Position numbers and translations under genes: made by a program
Shown here: in pieces, positions 1 to 7,391 of the stretch
Layout: every line of letters starts with the position of its first letter
Position numbering within the stretch: position 1 is the stretch's first letter
Notes under the pieces: generated by a model
Told to the model about the DNA's origin: nothing
What the model saw: the letters and a program-made list of their open reading frames with translations, nothing else
Databases searched by the model: none
From: an uncultured Collinsella sp.
GTDB taxonomy: Bacteria; Actinomycetota; Coriobacteriia; Coriobacteriales; Coriobacteriaceae
DNA: 17,675 nucleotides
Direction of reading: 5' to 3'
Assembly: GCA_958453575.1 (NCBI GenBank)
Contig: CAUDYH010000001.1
Location: forward strand, 1 to 17,675

Positions 1-1835
1 TCAGAGCGTTGGAGTACATACTGGTCGCCATTGTTCACCGACATATTCCACGAATCGATGAGTGTGGGCCACGACCCCGACCAGGCCTTGGTGGTCCATT
101 TGAACATCACGAACTGGAGTATCACGTCGACATCGACGTCTGCGCCCACGCGCAGCCGCGGAAGCTGGTGTCCATCTGCCTTCTCGTACCCAATGAACAG
201 TGTGAGAGATGCGGCGCCACGCACAGCGGACGAAGCGACGCTTGCAACGCCGGCTCCAAAGGTGACGGCAAGCCCGATTTGGATGGTGAACGAGCCCGAC
301 GTGTTGGAATAGTCGAGCGAAATGTTCTTGAAAAACGCCGCGCCGCTACCGTGCGTGTGGGCGCCCACGGCGAGCGCCAGTTTTGCCAGCACCCAGGGGT
401 TGACGTTTAGAAAAAAAGGCACCGGTCCTAGGGTAAACTGCTCGGTCCAATTGAGGTCGGTTCTTACCTGGAAGAGGGCCTTAATATTGCCGTATGCGGG
501 GTCGTTGTTGTTACCCCAGGTTTTGCCCACCCAATCGTAGGCGAGCGAGCCGTACAGTTGCGTGGCGATATCCATCGTGAACAGCAGCGTGCAATGGTGG
601 CGAAGGAGCTTGGTGTTTCTTGGATCGGTACCCGAACCGGCACTCATGCTCTTGTACTGATTCCACTTCCCCTCCATCTCGTCGAGGTAGCGGTTTGCCT
701 GCTTGGCGCCCGACTCACGCGGTGACTTCTTCCAGTACTCCGGATCCGGATTGCCCGAATCGTTCATATAGCTGGCTGGTTTGTATCCCGCGCCAAACAG
801 TACGTACCCGGCAAACGAGAAATCGAACAGAATGGGGAACGAGGGCATCCAGCAGGTGAACTTGTTGCCGCCGATGCCGGGAAACGCCGCTGGGAAATCA
901 AACGGAGTGATCTCTTGGTCCATGGTAGTGGGAATGATGGTGGTCGAGCCCGATTCCGCCTTTGCGGCCGGCGCGGTGACAACGGCCATGGGGGAGGAGA
1001 GTGTATAGGTTTTGCCCTGATAGTCGAGGACAAAGCGCAGCTTGCATCCTTCCTCCAGAAGGTTTGACGCTGCATCGAGGAACTTATCTTCGAGTGTGAA
1101 CGTCGCCAGATTATCCGTGCCCGATGCGCTGGCCTTGACTTGGCCAATCTGCGTGACGGTTTCGGGTGAGCTGCCCGCGGCAGGCGTCACTTTATTGATA
1201 TGTAACGTTGCCTGCCCGCCCTGCGGCAGATGGGCCTGCACGGTAAAAGCGTGCGTGTTGGGCTGGTCGTTTGCTGCTCCGTCCGCTGGCATTGCCATAA
1301 ACGTGGCGTCGGCGTACTGGATGTCCCATTCGTCGAATGTGAGCTGGCGGAAGTACGGCTCGCCGTCGGAAAGCGGACGCGTGGGCGCGGTTATAGCGGT
1401 GCCGCCTTGGACGTGCGCGAGGGGAATCTCGACATCGCGGTAGCCCGCCATGCTAATGGAGATGCCGCCGTTAAAGTCGTACGCGTCGAGAAGCGTTGCC
1501 TCGTCCACGTAGCCTTCCGAAAGCGGCGCGACCTCAAAGATGGCCGTGCCTTCGTCATCGGTCGTGGCGGCGAGCTGCTTGCCTGCGGCGTAGCGCGACG
1601 TGAGCGTGACCTTGGCACCTGCGATGGGCGTATTCTTGTTGGCGACGTCGACCACGACCACACCGAACATGGTGCGCGAGAGAACGAGCACCCTGAAGGG
1701 GTCTTTTTCATCGGCATAGGCTTCGGTGGGTGCGAACGGCAATATGAAGGCGTTTTCGCTTCCCGGCACGCGCGGCAACATAATGCTCGCTAACGAGGAC
1801 GCTCCGGCAACAAGTAACGAACGGCGATCAAGCAT
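1..1835 (-). CDS. Large secreted protein with Tat-like leader (partial, continues beyond left edge)
   Basis: The minus strand is open for 611 codons from ATG 1835 to the window edge, with no stop. GGGAG lies about 6 bases before the ATG. The N-terminus has a twin-arginine-like leader (DRRSLLVAGA near residue 3, hydrophobic stretch to about residue 20) and a likely signal peptidase site after AYA at residue 41. Residues about 47-130 (VLVLSRTMFGVVVVDVANK, GAKVTLTSR, TTDDEGTAIFEV) look like a carboxypeptidase-regulatory or prealbumin-like beta sandwich, a fold common in surface proteins. The rest is beta-rich with no catalytic motif I recognise. No C-terminal anchor is visible because the end lies outside the window. 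Function is unknown; I infer an extracytoplasmic structural or binding protein. A LuxR-type regulator lies directly upstream on the same strand. The plus-strand ORFs over this region are shadows. Confidence 0.82.
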   Translation of the reverse strand, partial: MLDRRSLLVAGASSLASIMLPRVPGSENAFILPFAPTEAYADEKDPFRVLVLSRTMFGVVVVDVANKNTPIAGAKVTLTSRYAAGKQLAATTDDEGTAIFEVAPLSEGYVDEATLLDAYDFNGGISISMAGYRDVEIPLAHVQGGTAITAPTRPLSDGEPYFRQLTFDEWDIQYADATFMAMPADGAANDQPNTHAFTVQAHLPQGGQATLHINKVTPAAGSSPETVTQIGQVKASASGTDNLATFTLEDKFLDAASNLLEEGCKLRFVLDYQGKTYTLSSPMAVVTAPAAKAESGSTTIIPTTMDQEITPFDFPAAFPGIGGNKFTCWMPSFPILFDFSFAGYVLFGAGYKPASYMNDSGNPDPEYWKKSPRESGAKQANRYLDEMEGKWNQYKSMSAGSGTDPRNTKLLRHHCTLLFTMDIATQLYGSLAYDWVGKTWGNNNDPAYGNIKALFQVRTDLNWTEQFTLGPVPFFLNVNPWVLAKLALAVGAHTHGSGAAFFKNISLDYSNTSGSFTIQIGLAVTFGAGVASVASSAVRGAASLTLFIGYEKADGHQLPRLRVGADVDVDVILQFVMFKWTTKAWSGSWPTLIDSWNMSVNNGDQYVLQRS

Positions 1836-1990
1836 CTTGGGCTCCCATCCCGCAAATATCGGTGGAAATAATCCAATTTTGCGAGAAGGTGCCCCGTGGC
1901 GGTAGTGCCGTTCAAGGGTCAAAATGTCCAATTTAGGCGAGCGAAGTGCCGGGTTCCGGAACGCGTTCGATGCGCTTGGCGGCCCGATCG

Positions 1991-2995
1991 CTAACGCAAC
2001 ATATGCGCGACCAGCTCGGCGCGCGTGCCGATGCCAAGCTTTGCATATACGCCGGATAGGCGGTTTTTAACAGTGCCCGGCGACACGCCCATATGGCGTG
2101 CGATTTCGGCGTTGGTCCACCCACGGCAGGCGAGCCTGGCCATGGTGAACTCCGTGGTCGTTAGATCGTCGGCCACGTCCTCGCCCGAATCGGGGTTGTG
2201 GATGCGCCGCCAGCCGTAGCTGAATCGATACGTAATCTCGATGATGCGAGCGAAATCGTCAGGGTATTGCGATTTTAGGCATGCCTCGATGAGTCCCTGC
2301 AAAAGGCCATGGTGTTCGCCGATGAGCTCGATAAGGCCGTCGGCGCGCGCAATGTCCCAAGCGGCGCCAAAGTGCGCTTTTGCGGCGTCGACGTCTTTGA
2401 GACTCATACAAGCCATCGAGGCCGACAAGTGCAGGAATAGCTCCGAGATGGGGTAGCTTCCCTGTTTCATAATCAGGGCGTTTTCCGCCATGCCACGACT
2501 GCGGCCGTATTCGCCGCGCAGATACAACGCGTGCGCCATCACGTAGCTGGCGAACAGGCGCAGGCCTTCGGGCAGATGCGCCGCAAGTGGATAAAACTCT
2601 TCGGCGGAATACGGAGAGGGAAGATGCAGCAGAACGCTTGCCGCCGAGGCGAACAGGATATGCGTGGCGTGGACGGCGGGGGAGTCGCTTTCCGTCGGTG
2701 TGTTAAGGATGCCCGCGAGGCAACGGCGGGCATCGGCGATGCGGTTGAGCGACAGGCTGGCATATCCGCAGATGAAGCATGCAGAATAGCGCAGCGCGGG
2801 ATCGGTGGCGTAAAGATAGGGGCGTGCCGTCTCAGCAGCGAGGGTGGCCTGCCCGCGAAAGTACAGCGCTTCTGCCGTGGCGATGGCGCGCGAATCGGGG
2901 TCGGAAATGCTTGCAACCGCAGCGTCAATCTGCCCCGGCACAAAGGCGGTGCACATCAACGGCATGGGAACGCGTGGGTAGCCATCGCAGTCCAT
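1991..2995 (-). CDS. LuxR-family transcriptional regulator
   Basis: A 334-residue cytosolic DNA-binding protein. The last 60 or so residues form a clear LuxR/GerE helix-turn-helix: LTTTEFTMARLACRGWTNAE, followed by IARHMGVSPGTVKNRLSGVY and AKLGIGTRAELV. The upstream 270 residues are alanine- and leucine-rich helices, like the TPR-type sensory regions of large LuxR regulators. There is no receiver domain and no Walker motif. I chose ATG 2995 because GGGAG precedes it with about 7 bases of spacing; a TTG at 3022 extends the frame by 9 residues but lacks a convincing site. The secreted-protein gene follows on the same strand after about 155 bases, so it may be the target or a cotranscribed partner (inference). 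The ligand is unknown. Regulators of this type are abundant in Coriobacteriia. Confidence 0.87.
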   Translation of the reverse strand: MDCDGYPRVPMPLMCTAFVPGQIDAAVASISDPDSRAIATAEALYFRGQATLAAETARPYLYATDPALRYSACFICGYASLSLNRIADARRCLAGILNTPTESDSPAVHATHILFASAASVLLHLPSPYSAEEFYPLAAHLPEGLRLFASYVMAHALYLRGEYGRSRGMAENALIMKQGSYPISELFLHLSASMACMSLKDVDAAKAHFGAAWDIARADGLIELIGEHHGLLQGLIEACLKSQYPDDFARIIEITYRFSYGWRRIHNPDSGEDVADDLTTTEFTMARLACRGWTNAEIARHMGVSPGTVKNRLSGVYAKLGIGTRAELVAHMLR

Positions 2996-3021
2996 CTTCC
3001 ATCTCCCAACAGCTGGCAACA

Positions 3022-3141
3022 ATGCAGCAATTGTACTCCTGTTGCTCGGGACTGGAATTTGTGGGTATCGCCTACGATTATGCCGAACGTATAAAGGAAG
3101 AGTCTATTGGCGATGCTCCCAAGGTGGCTACCGAAGCCTAG
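3022..3141 (+). other. Possible 39-codon coding relic or small ORF
   Basis: A short plus-strand frame (ATG 3022 to TAG 3139-3141) reads EFVGIAYDYAERIKEE and then SIGDAPKVATEA before the stop, which looks more like real protein than most shadow frames. There is no good ribosome binding site before the ATG, and the frame lies in the gap between the LuxR gene and the GMP synthase gene. It may be the tail of a decayed gene or chance. I recognise no family. Confidence 0.2.
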
Positions 3142-3196
3142 CTGGCCTCGATATTAGGAAAAATTGCCACCCCTGCAAAAAGCTCTGTCGCGGCGA

Positions 3197-3225
3197 TGGG
3201 AAACGAACCTCGCTCTGCATATAAT
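3197..3225 (+). promoter_or_regulatory. Candidate promoter of the GMP synthase gene
   Basis: A perfect TATAAT stands at 3220-3225, about 67 bases before the ATG. The hexamer 17 bases upstream (TGGGAA at 3197-3202) is a poor -35, so the call rests on the -10 box and its place in the gap. Confidence 0.45.
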
Positions 3226-3291
3226 GAGGTCATATGACGGTGCGTTTGCATACGTGTAGCGCATTCCCATCGAACCGAAAAGGAGCTTTGC

Positions 3292-4272
3292 ATGGATCCC
3301 AACAAGCGTCCCGACGACATGGTGCGTATCACCACTCCCGAACTTGCCCAGGTGTTCATCGATGAGCAGGTTGCTGCAATCCGCGAGCAGATTGGCGACA
3401 AGAAGGTCCTGCTGGCTCTTTCCGGCGGCGTCGACAGTTCTGTAGTTGCGGCCCTGCTCATCAAAGCTATCGGCAAGCAGCTCATCTGCGTGCACGTGAA
3501 CCACGGCCTGATGCGCAAGGGCGAGAGCGAACAGGTCGTCGACGTCTTCAAGAACCAGATGGATGCGAACCTGGTCTATGTCGACGCTACTGATCGCTTC
3601 CTGGATAAGCTCGTGGACGTCGAGGAGCCCGAGGCCAAGCGCAAGATTATCGGCGCCGAGTTCATTCGCGTGTTCGAGGAGGAGGCCCGCAAGGTTGGCG
3701 ACGAGGTCAGTTTCCTCGCCCAGGGCACCATCTATCCCGACATTCTGGAGTCGCAGGACGGCGTGAAGGCTCACCACAACGTTGGCGGCCTGCCCGAGGA
3801 CCTGCAGTTTGAGCTCTGCGAGCCCGTCAAGCTGCTGTACAAGGACGAGGTGCGCGTTGTGGGTCGCGAGCTCGGCCTGCCCGAGAACATGGTCGAGCGC
3901 CAGCCGTTCCCCGGCCCCGGCCTGGGCGTCCGTTGCCTTGGCGCCATCACCCGCGACCGCCTCGAGGCACTGCGCGAGGCCGACGCCATTGTGCGCGAGG
4001 AGATCGACAAGGCGGGTCTGACCATCTGGCAGTATTTTGCCGTCGTGCCCGACTTCCGCGCCACCGGCGTGCGCGAGGGCAAGCGCGCCTACGACTGGCC
4101 CTGCATCATCCGCTGCATCAACACCGTCGATGTCATGACCGCCGAGGTACCTGAGCTCGACTGGGCGCTGCTCAAGCGCATTACCGCTCGCGTGACCGCC
4201 GAGGTCTCCGGTATTTGCCGCGTTTGCTACGACCTCACGCCGAAGCCCGTCGGCACGGTCGAGTGGGAGTAA
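3292..4272 (+). CDS. guaA: GMP synthase, ATP-pyrophosphatase and dimerisation subunit without glutaminase domain
   Basis: 326 residues. It converts XMP to GMP by adenylation and amination, the last step of guanine nucleotide synthesis, in the cytosol. The PP-loop SGGVDSS is at residues 44-50; [17 protein letters not shown] and [11 protein letters not shown] are standard GuaA motifs, and the protein ends GTVEWE, like the usual C-terminus. The typical bacterial enzyme is about 510-525 residues with an N-terminal class I glutamine amidotransferase domain. Here the protein starts right before the ATPase domain, and there is no glutaminase frame upstream. The start is firm: ATG 3292 has AAGGAG about 7 bases upstream. 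It therefore resembles the archaeal two-subunit form (GuaAB type) and would need a separate glutaminase, or free ammonia. It is monocistronic, with a terminator just downstream. Confidence 0.93.
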   Translation: MDPNKRPDDMVRITTPELAQVFIDEQVAAIREQIGDKKVLLALSGGVDSSVVAALLIKAIGKQLICVHVNHGLMRKGESEQVVDVFKNQMDANLVYVDATDRFLDKLVDVEEPEAKRKIIGAEFIRVFEEEARKVGDEVSFLAQGTIYPDILESQDGVKAHHNVGGLPEDLQFELCEPVKLLYKDEVRVVGRELGLPENMVERQPFPGPGLGVRCLGAITRDRLEALREADAIVREEIDKAGLTIWQYFAVVPDFRATGVREGKRAYDWPCIIRCINTVDVMTAEVPELDWALLKRITARVTAEVSGICRVCYDLTPKPVGTVEWE

Positions 4273-4284
4273 GCTAACTCACCT

Positions 4285-4318
4285 AGCCCCCGTTTCCGCT
4301 TGGAAGCGGGGGCTTTTT
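4285..4318 (+). terminator. Rho-independent terminator after the GMP synthase gene
   Basis: AGCCCCCG (4285-4292) pairs with CGGGGGCT (4307-4314), and TTTCC pairs with GGAAG inside it, giving a 13-bp stem with one U-G pair and a GCTT loop. TTTTT follows directly. It lies 12 bases after the guaA stop. Confidence 0.93.
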
Positions 4319-4369
4319 GCTGGCGCTTCGCCCAATTTCGCGCATCTTGGGCCTCACGTATCCTGCGAA

Positions 4370-5545
4370 CTAACAGATGTGACAAAGGGGCAGTTCCTTT
4401 GTCGCATCTTCGATGTTATGCGCGGGAAGGGTCACGAGCATGGTCGTTCCGCGCTCCGAGCTCTCTTCGACCTCGATGGAGCCGCCGTGGAGTGCGGCAA
4501 TCTCCCAGACCAGTGCAAGCCCCAGCCCCACGCCGCCATATGCCCTGCTGCGCGATTTGTCGACGCGATAGAAGGGCTGAAAGATGCTCGTCTGGTATTG
4601 CTCGGGAATGCCCGTCCCCTGGTCGCGCACGCGTAGCAGCACGCGGTCGCCTTCGGCGCAGGCGTTGATTTGCACGGTCGAGTTGGGCGCGCTGTAACGT
4701 ATGGCGTTTTCGGCCAAGTTGAACAGCAGCCGATAGATTAGCGTATCGCTGCCGATCGTTTGCGCGTCGCCCTCACTTGTAAGCGTGATGTCTTTTTGCT
4801 CGGCAAGGGGCGCCAGGTCCGTGAGTACTTCTTCGATCATCGGCGCAAGGTCAATCGCATCGTTGCAAGGGACACTGCGCAGCTCGCTCATCTCGAGCAG
4901 GGTCTTTGTCATGTGCGTCATTCGCTCGGTCTGCTCCTGCAGCAGCCCGAGCAGGCTCGCTGTATCGGCGTCGACGTCGGGGTGCTCGGCGCAAAACAGC
5001 TCAACCTGGGCCTGCATGAGCGCAAGCGGCGTGCGCAGTTCGTGCGCCGCATTGCCCGTAAACTGTCTTTGTGCGGAAAATCCCTCGTCAAGGCGGGCAA
5101 TCATGTCGTTAAACGACGCGCTGCAGCGCCTGAGTTCAGAGGGCACGTCCTCGCTGATTTTTGTGTCGGCGAGGTTGTCGGGCCGCACGCTCTCGACTTG
5201 CGTCGCAAAGAAGCGCAACGGCCGCAGCGCATGTCCGCTTACAAAGTAGGCCAGCACGCCGCCGAGCAGCGTCACCGCCGCAGTTATATACCAGCTCGTC
5301 GCGCCAAACGATTCTTGGGCGTCGTTCACGACGATGGTCAGCGCGTCGTCGAGCTCTTTGTTTGTCGGGTCAAATGAGCTGGGCGAGGCCGCCTCCACCT
5401 TGCTGTGCGCCGACGCTTCTGCACCAATCGAGTCCATGTAGCGCATGCCGGAGTAGCCAACCAGGCAATTCATAAGTACGCAGGTCGAACATATCAGCAG
5501 TGCCGTCATCAACGTGATGCGCCACTGCAGCGACAGCCGCTTCAT
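4370..5545 (-). CDS. Sensor histidine kinase of an OmpR-type two-component system
   Basis: 391 residues. A membrane segment at about residues 9-31 is followed by a short extracytoplasmic loop (32-83), a second membrane segment (about 84-103) and a HAMP linker (about 104-157). The H-box is FTGNAAHELRTPL with phospho-acceptor His168. N-box NLAEN is at 276-280, G1 DQGTGIP at 308-314, F-box FQPFYR at 322-327, and G2 GGVGLGLAL at 337-345. The start ATG 5545 overlaps the response regulator stop by 4 bases (ATGA), with GGAGG about 7 bases before it, so translation is coupled. The catalytic domain would normally end near VTLPA (residue 375). The extra tail ending ATKELPLCHIC is encoded by a dispersed palindromic repeat at 4377-4430. 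The stimulus is unknown; the small sensor loop suggests a membrane or surface cue. Confidence 0.93.
   Translation of the reverse strand: MKRLSLQWRITLMTALLICSTCVLMNCLVGYSGMRYMDSIGAEASAHSKVEAASPSSFDPTNKELDDALTIVVNDAQESFGATSWYITAAVTLLGGVLAYFVSGHALRPLRFFATQVESVRPDNLADTKISEDVPSELRRCSASFNDMIARLDEGFSAQRQFTGNAAHELRTPLALMQAQVELFCAEHPDVDADTASLLGLLQEQTERMTHMTKTLLEMSELRSVPCNDAIDLAPMIEEVLTDLAPLAEQKDITLTSEGDAQTIGSDTLIYRLLFNLAENAIRYSAPNSTVQINACAEGDRVLLRVRDQGTGIPEQYQTSIFQPFYRVDKSRSRAYGGVGLGLALVWEIAALHGGSIEVEESSERGTTMLVTLPAHNIEDATKELPLCHIC
4377..4430. repeat. Dispersed palindromic repeat, copy A (inside kinase 3' end)
   Basis: ATGTGACAAAGG (4377-4388) pairs with CCTTTGTCGCAT (4396-4407), allowing one G-T pair, around GGCAGTT. 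With the following 23 bases it aligns to copy B at 10284-10337 without gaps, 43 of 54 identical by my count. The first 32 bases match copy C, 29 of 32. This copy is read as the last residues of the histidine kinase. Confidence 0.8.
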
Positions 5546-6216
5546 TTGCCGTCCTCCATAACGTAGCCTTCGCCGATTCGGTTGCGGATGGGGTCGTGCC
5601 CCAACGCACCGCGCAGCTTTTTTCGCAGCGACGAGATATGCACGCGGGTCGCGTTGCTAAAGCTGTTGACGCTGCTGTCCCATACATGCTCGATAAGCTC
5701 TTCCTGGCTCACCGGCCGCCCCTGGTTAAGCATCAGGTATTCCAAGATGCCGGTCTCCTTGCGCGTGAGGGATAGAGTCTCGCCGCCCACGGAGGCGAGG
5801 CGCGCCTTGGTGTCAAAGCTCAACAATCCACAGGCTAGAACAACGTCGTTTTGCGTAAAGCGCCTGAGCGTGAGACTGCGTATGCGTGCCGCCAGCTCGT
5901 CAAGATGGAACGGCTTGGTGAGGTAGTCGTTGGCGCCCGCATCGAGCCCCGCTACCTTGTCGGAGACCTCGCCACGTGCCGAGAGCACAAGCACCTTGGT
6001 CTCACAATCAGTTGTCCTGAGTTGCCTGAGCACGGTCATGCCGTCGACATGGGGGAGATTGAGGTCGAGCACGACAAGATCAAAGGTCTCGACATCGAGT
6101 AGATCGAGGGCCTGCTGCCCGTCGTAGCAGCAGTCGACGCTATAGGCCAAGTTGCGCAGGCTGCGTGCGATCGCATCGCACAGCGCCCGCTCGTCCTCGA
6201 CGACCAAGATGCGCAT
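5542..6216 (-). CDS. OmpR/PhoB-family response regulator
   Basis: 224 residues. The receiver domain (about 1-115) has the acidic pair E7/D8, phospho-acceptor Asp51 in VVLDLNLP, Ser79 in LVLSAR and Lys101 in LTKPF. The C-terminal winged helix (about 125-220) carries LSLTRKETGILEYLML, then VHISSLRKKL and IGEGYVM near the end, typical of OmpR/PhoB DNA-binding domains. The start at ATG 6216 has AAGGAG about 6 bases upstream. It is the first gene of a regulator-kinase operon, overlapping the kinase start by 4 bases. The operon diverges from the redox gene block starting at 6306, so that block is a natural candidate target, but no binding repeat was established. Confidence 0.95.
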   Translation of the reverse strand: MRILVVEDERALCDAIARSLRNLAYSVDCCYDGQQALDLLDVETFDLVVLDLNLPHVDGMTVLRQLRTTDCETKVLVLSARGEVSDKVAGLDAGANDYLTKPFHLDELAARIRSLTLRRFTQNDVVLACGLLSFDTKARLASVGGETLSLTRKETGILEYLMLNQGRPVSQEELIEHVWDSSVNSFSNATRVHISSLRKKLRGALGHDPIRNRIGEGYVMEDGK

Positions 6217-6244
6217 AACGTTCTCCTTGCATAGTCATTCACGC

Positions 6245-6272
6245 TTAACACGGATTTTATAGTCGGTATGGT
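6245..6272 (+). promoter_or_regulatory. Candidate promoter for the CXXC miniprotein and Fe-S protein operon
   Basis: TTAACA (6245-6250), a 16-base spacer and TATGGT (6267-6272) fit a sigma-70-type promoter about 33 bases before the TTG start at 6306. The reverse strand holds TATAAA (6256-6261) that could serve the divergent response regulator, although I see no good matching -35. Confidence 0.35.
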
Positions 6273-6305
6273 CCAATGGGTCGCGAAACGAAAGGAGTGG
6301 TCAGA

Positions 6306-6452
6306 TTGTTCAAAGCGATTAAGCCTGTGGCGCAGGTGGCTTTGCTGATCGTTGGGGTAGCCATGGTTGGCTTTGGAATTATGCGCGGCGAGGCAGATGC
6401 CGTGCTGGCCAAGGCAATCAGGCTGTGCTTGGAGTGTATCGGAATTGGATAA
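6306..6452 (+). CDS. CD1871A-type CXXC motif miniprotein
   Basis: 48 residues from TTG 6306, with AAGGAG 8 bases upstream. A single hydrophobic helix (VAQVALLIVGVAMVGFGI, about residues 8-25) is followed by MRGEADAVLAKAIRLCLECI, with Cys41 and Cys44 forming CLEC and the end reading GIG. The pattern RGE, then KA, then CLECIGIG matches the CD1871A family of CXXC miniproteins, which I recall being encoded beside 4Fe-4S and TlpA-like proteins, as here. Its biochemical role is not established. I infer a membrane-anchored thiol or metal-binding partner of the Fe-S protein. Its stop overlaps the next gene's start by 8 bases, so translation is likely coupled. Confidence 0.85.
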   Translation: MFKAIKPVAQVALLIVGVAMVGFGIMRGEADAVLAKAIRLCLECIGIG

Positions 6453-7356
6453 AAGAAAAAACACTGCATCGCATCTTTTAGCGCGATTTCGTGGATTGAT
6501 TCAGGCGGCGGCGACGCTTGCGACCAATATTCACCTGCCTAACTTTGCCAAGGGCGGTATCTACCAGGGAGCCGGCAAAGCCGTCTGCGTGCCGGGGCTT
6601 AACTGCTACTCGTGTCCAGCGGCCTCGGGTGCGTGCCCCATCGGGTCGTTTCAGTCGGTGGTGGGATCGTCTAAGTTCAGCTTTTCGTATTACGTCACCG
6701 GAACGCTCATTCTGATCGGCGTGTTACTGGGACGTTTTGTATGCGGCTTTTTGTGTCCGTTTGGATGGCTGCAAGAGCTTCTGCATAAGATTCCCAGCAA
6801 AAAGCTCTCCACGAAAAAGCTCAAGCCGCTCACGTACATCAAGTATGCCGTGCTACTGTTTGCCGTGGTGCTGCTGCCCGTCTTGGTGGTTAACGATGTG
6901 GGTATGGGCGACCCGTTCTTTTGCAAGTACATCTGCCCGCAGGGTGTGCTGGAGGGCGCGATTCCGCTGTCCATCATGAACATGGGAATCCGCTCTGCGC
7001 TGGGAAAGCTCTTTTCCTGGAAGCTCGCGATCCTCATTGCGGTTGCGGTGCTGAGCGTGCTGTTCTACCGCCCCTTCTGCAAATGGATTTGCCCCCTCGG
7101 CGCATTTTATGCACTCATGAACAAGGTGTCGTTGCTGGGGATTCAGGTCGATCATTGTAAATGCGTCTCGTGCGGCAAGTGCGCCAAGGTGTGCCAGATG
7201 GACGTGGACGTTACGCGTACGCCCGACCATGCCGAGTGCATTCGTTGCGGCAAATGCGTGGGCGCGTGCCCCGTCGATGCTATTAGCTTTCGCTACGGGC
7301 TGGGTGTGACGGGCGACAAACCCGCGCAGTCCACGCAAGCCCGCGAAAACAAATAG
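6445..7356 (+). CDS. NapH/YccM-like polytopic membrane 4Fe-4S protein
   Basis: 303 residues. The start TTG 6445 overlaps the miniprotein stop; an earlier ATG at 6367 would run through the miniprotein gene in another frame, so I reject it. Residues 48-64 hold a Cys cluster (C48, C54, C57, C64: PGLNCYSCP and GACPIG). Membrane helices lie at about 84-102, 133-150 and 192-208. Each of three CxxxCP elements (CGFLCPFG at 100, CKYICPQG at 160, CKWICPLG at 212) sits at or just after a membrane segment. The C-terminus has two ferredoxin motifs: C240/C243/C246/C250, and C265/C268/C271/C275 ending in CP. Related proteins pass electrons between the quinone pool or ferredoxin and extracytoplasmic partners. 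Here the partner is probably the thioredoxin lipoprotein encoded 35 bases downstream. The exact donor and acceptor are unknown. Confidence 0.92.
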   Translation: MDKRKNTASHLLARFRGLIQAAATLATNIHLPNFAKGGIYQGAGKAVCVPGLNCYSCPAASGACPIGSFQSVVGSSKFSFSYYVTGTLILIGVLLGRFVCGFLCPFGWLQELLHKIPSKKLSTKKLKPLTYIKYAVLLFAVVLLPVLVVNDVGMGDPFFCKYICPQGVLEGAIPLSIMNMGIRSALGKLFSWKLAILIAVAVLSVLFYRPFCKWICPLGAFYALMNKVSLLGIQVDHCKCVSCGKCAKVCQMDVDVTRTPDHAECIRCGKCVGACPVDAISFRYGLGVTGDKPAQSTQARENK

Positions 7357-7391
7357 GTACCTATATAAGTTTCGATATAAACGGAGGAACC

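Noticed and set aside
1230..1793. 187-residue plus-strand open frame
   Set aside because: It lies antisense to the 611-codon secreted-protein gene, has no ribosome binding site and an Arg/Gly/Val-rich composition typical of shadow frames in GC-rich DNA.
1836..1990. Terminator or promoter between the LuxR and secreted-protein genes
   Set aside because: Only the 10-base palindrome GTTCCGGAAC and unpaired TTGACC/TTGAAC hexamers were seen; no spacing or T run supports a call.
2531..3094. 187-residue plus-strand open frame
   Set aside because: It is antisense to the LuxR regulator and shows no family resemblance or start signal.
3154..3777. 207-residue minus-strand open frame
   Set aside because: It is the complement of the GMP synthase gene, whose motifs are unmistakable, and its own product shows no domain.
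4760..5377. 205-residue plus-strand open frame
   Set aside because: It is antisense to the histidine kinase, which has all catalytic boxes on the minus strand.
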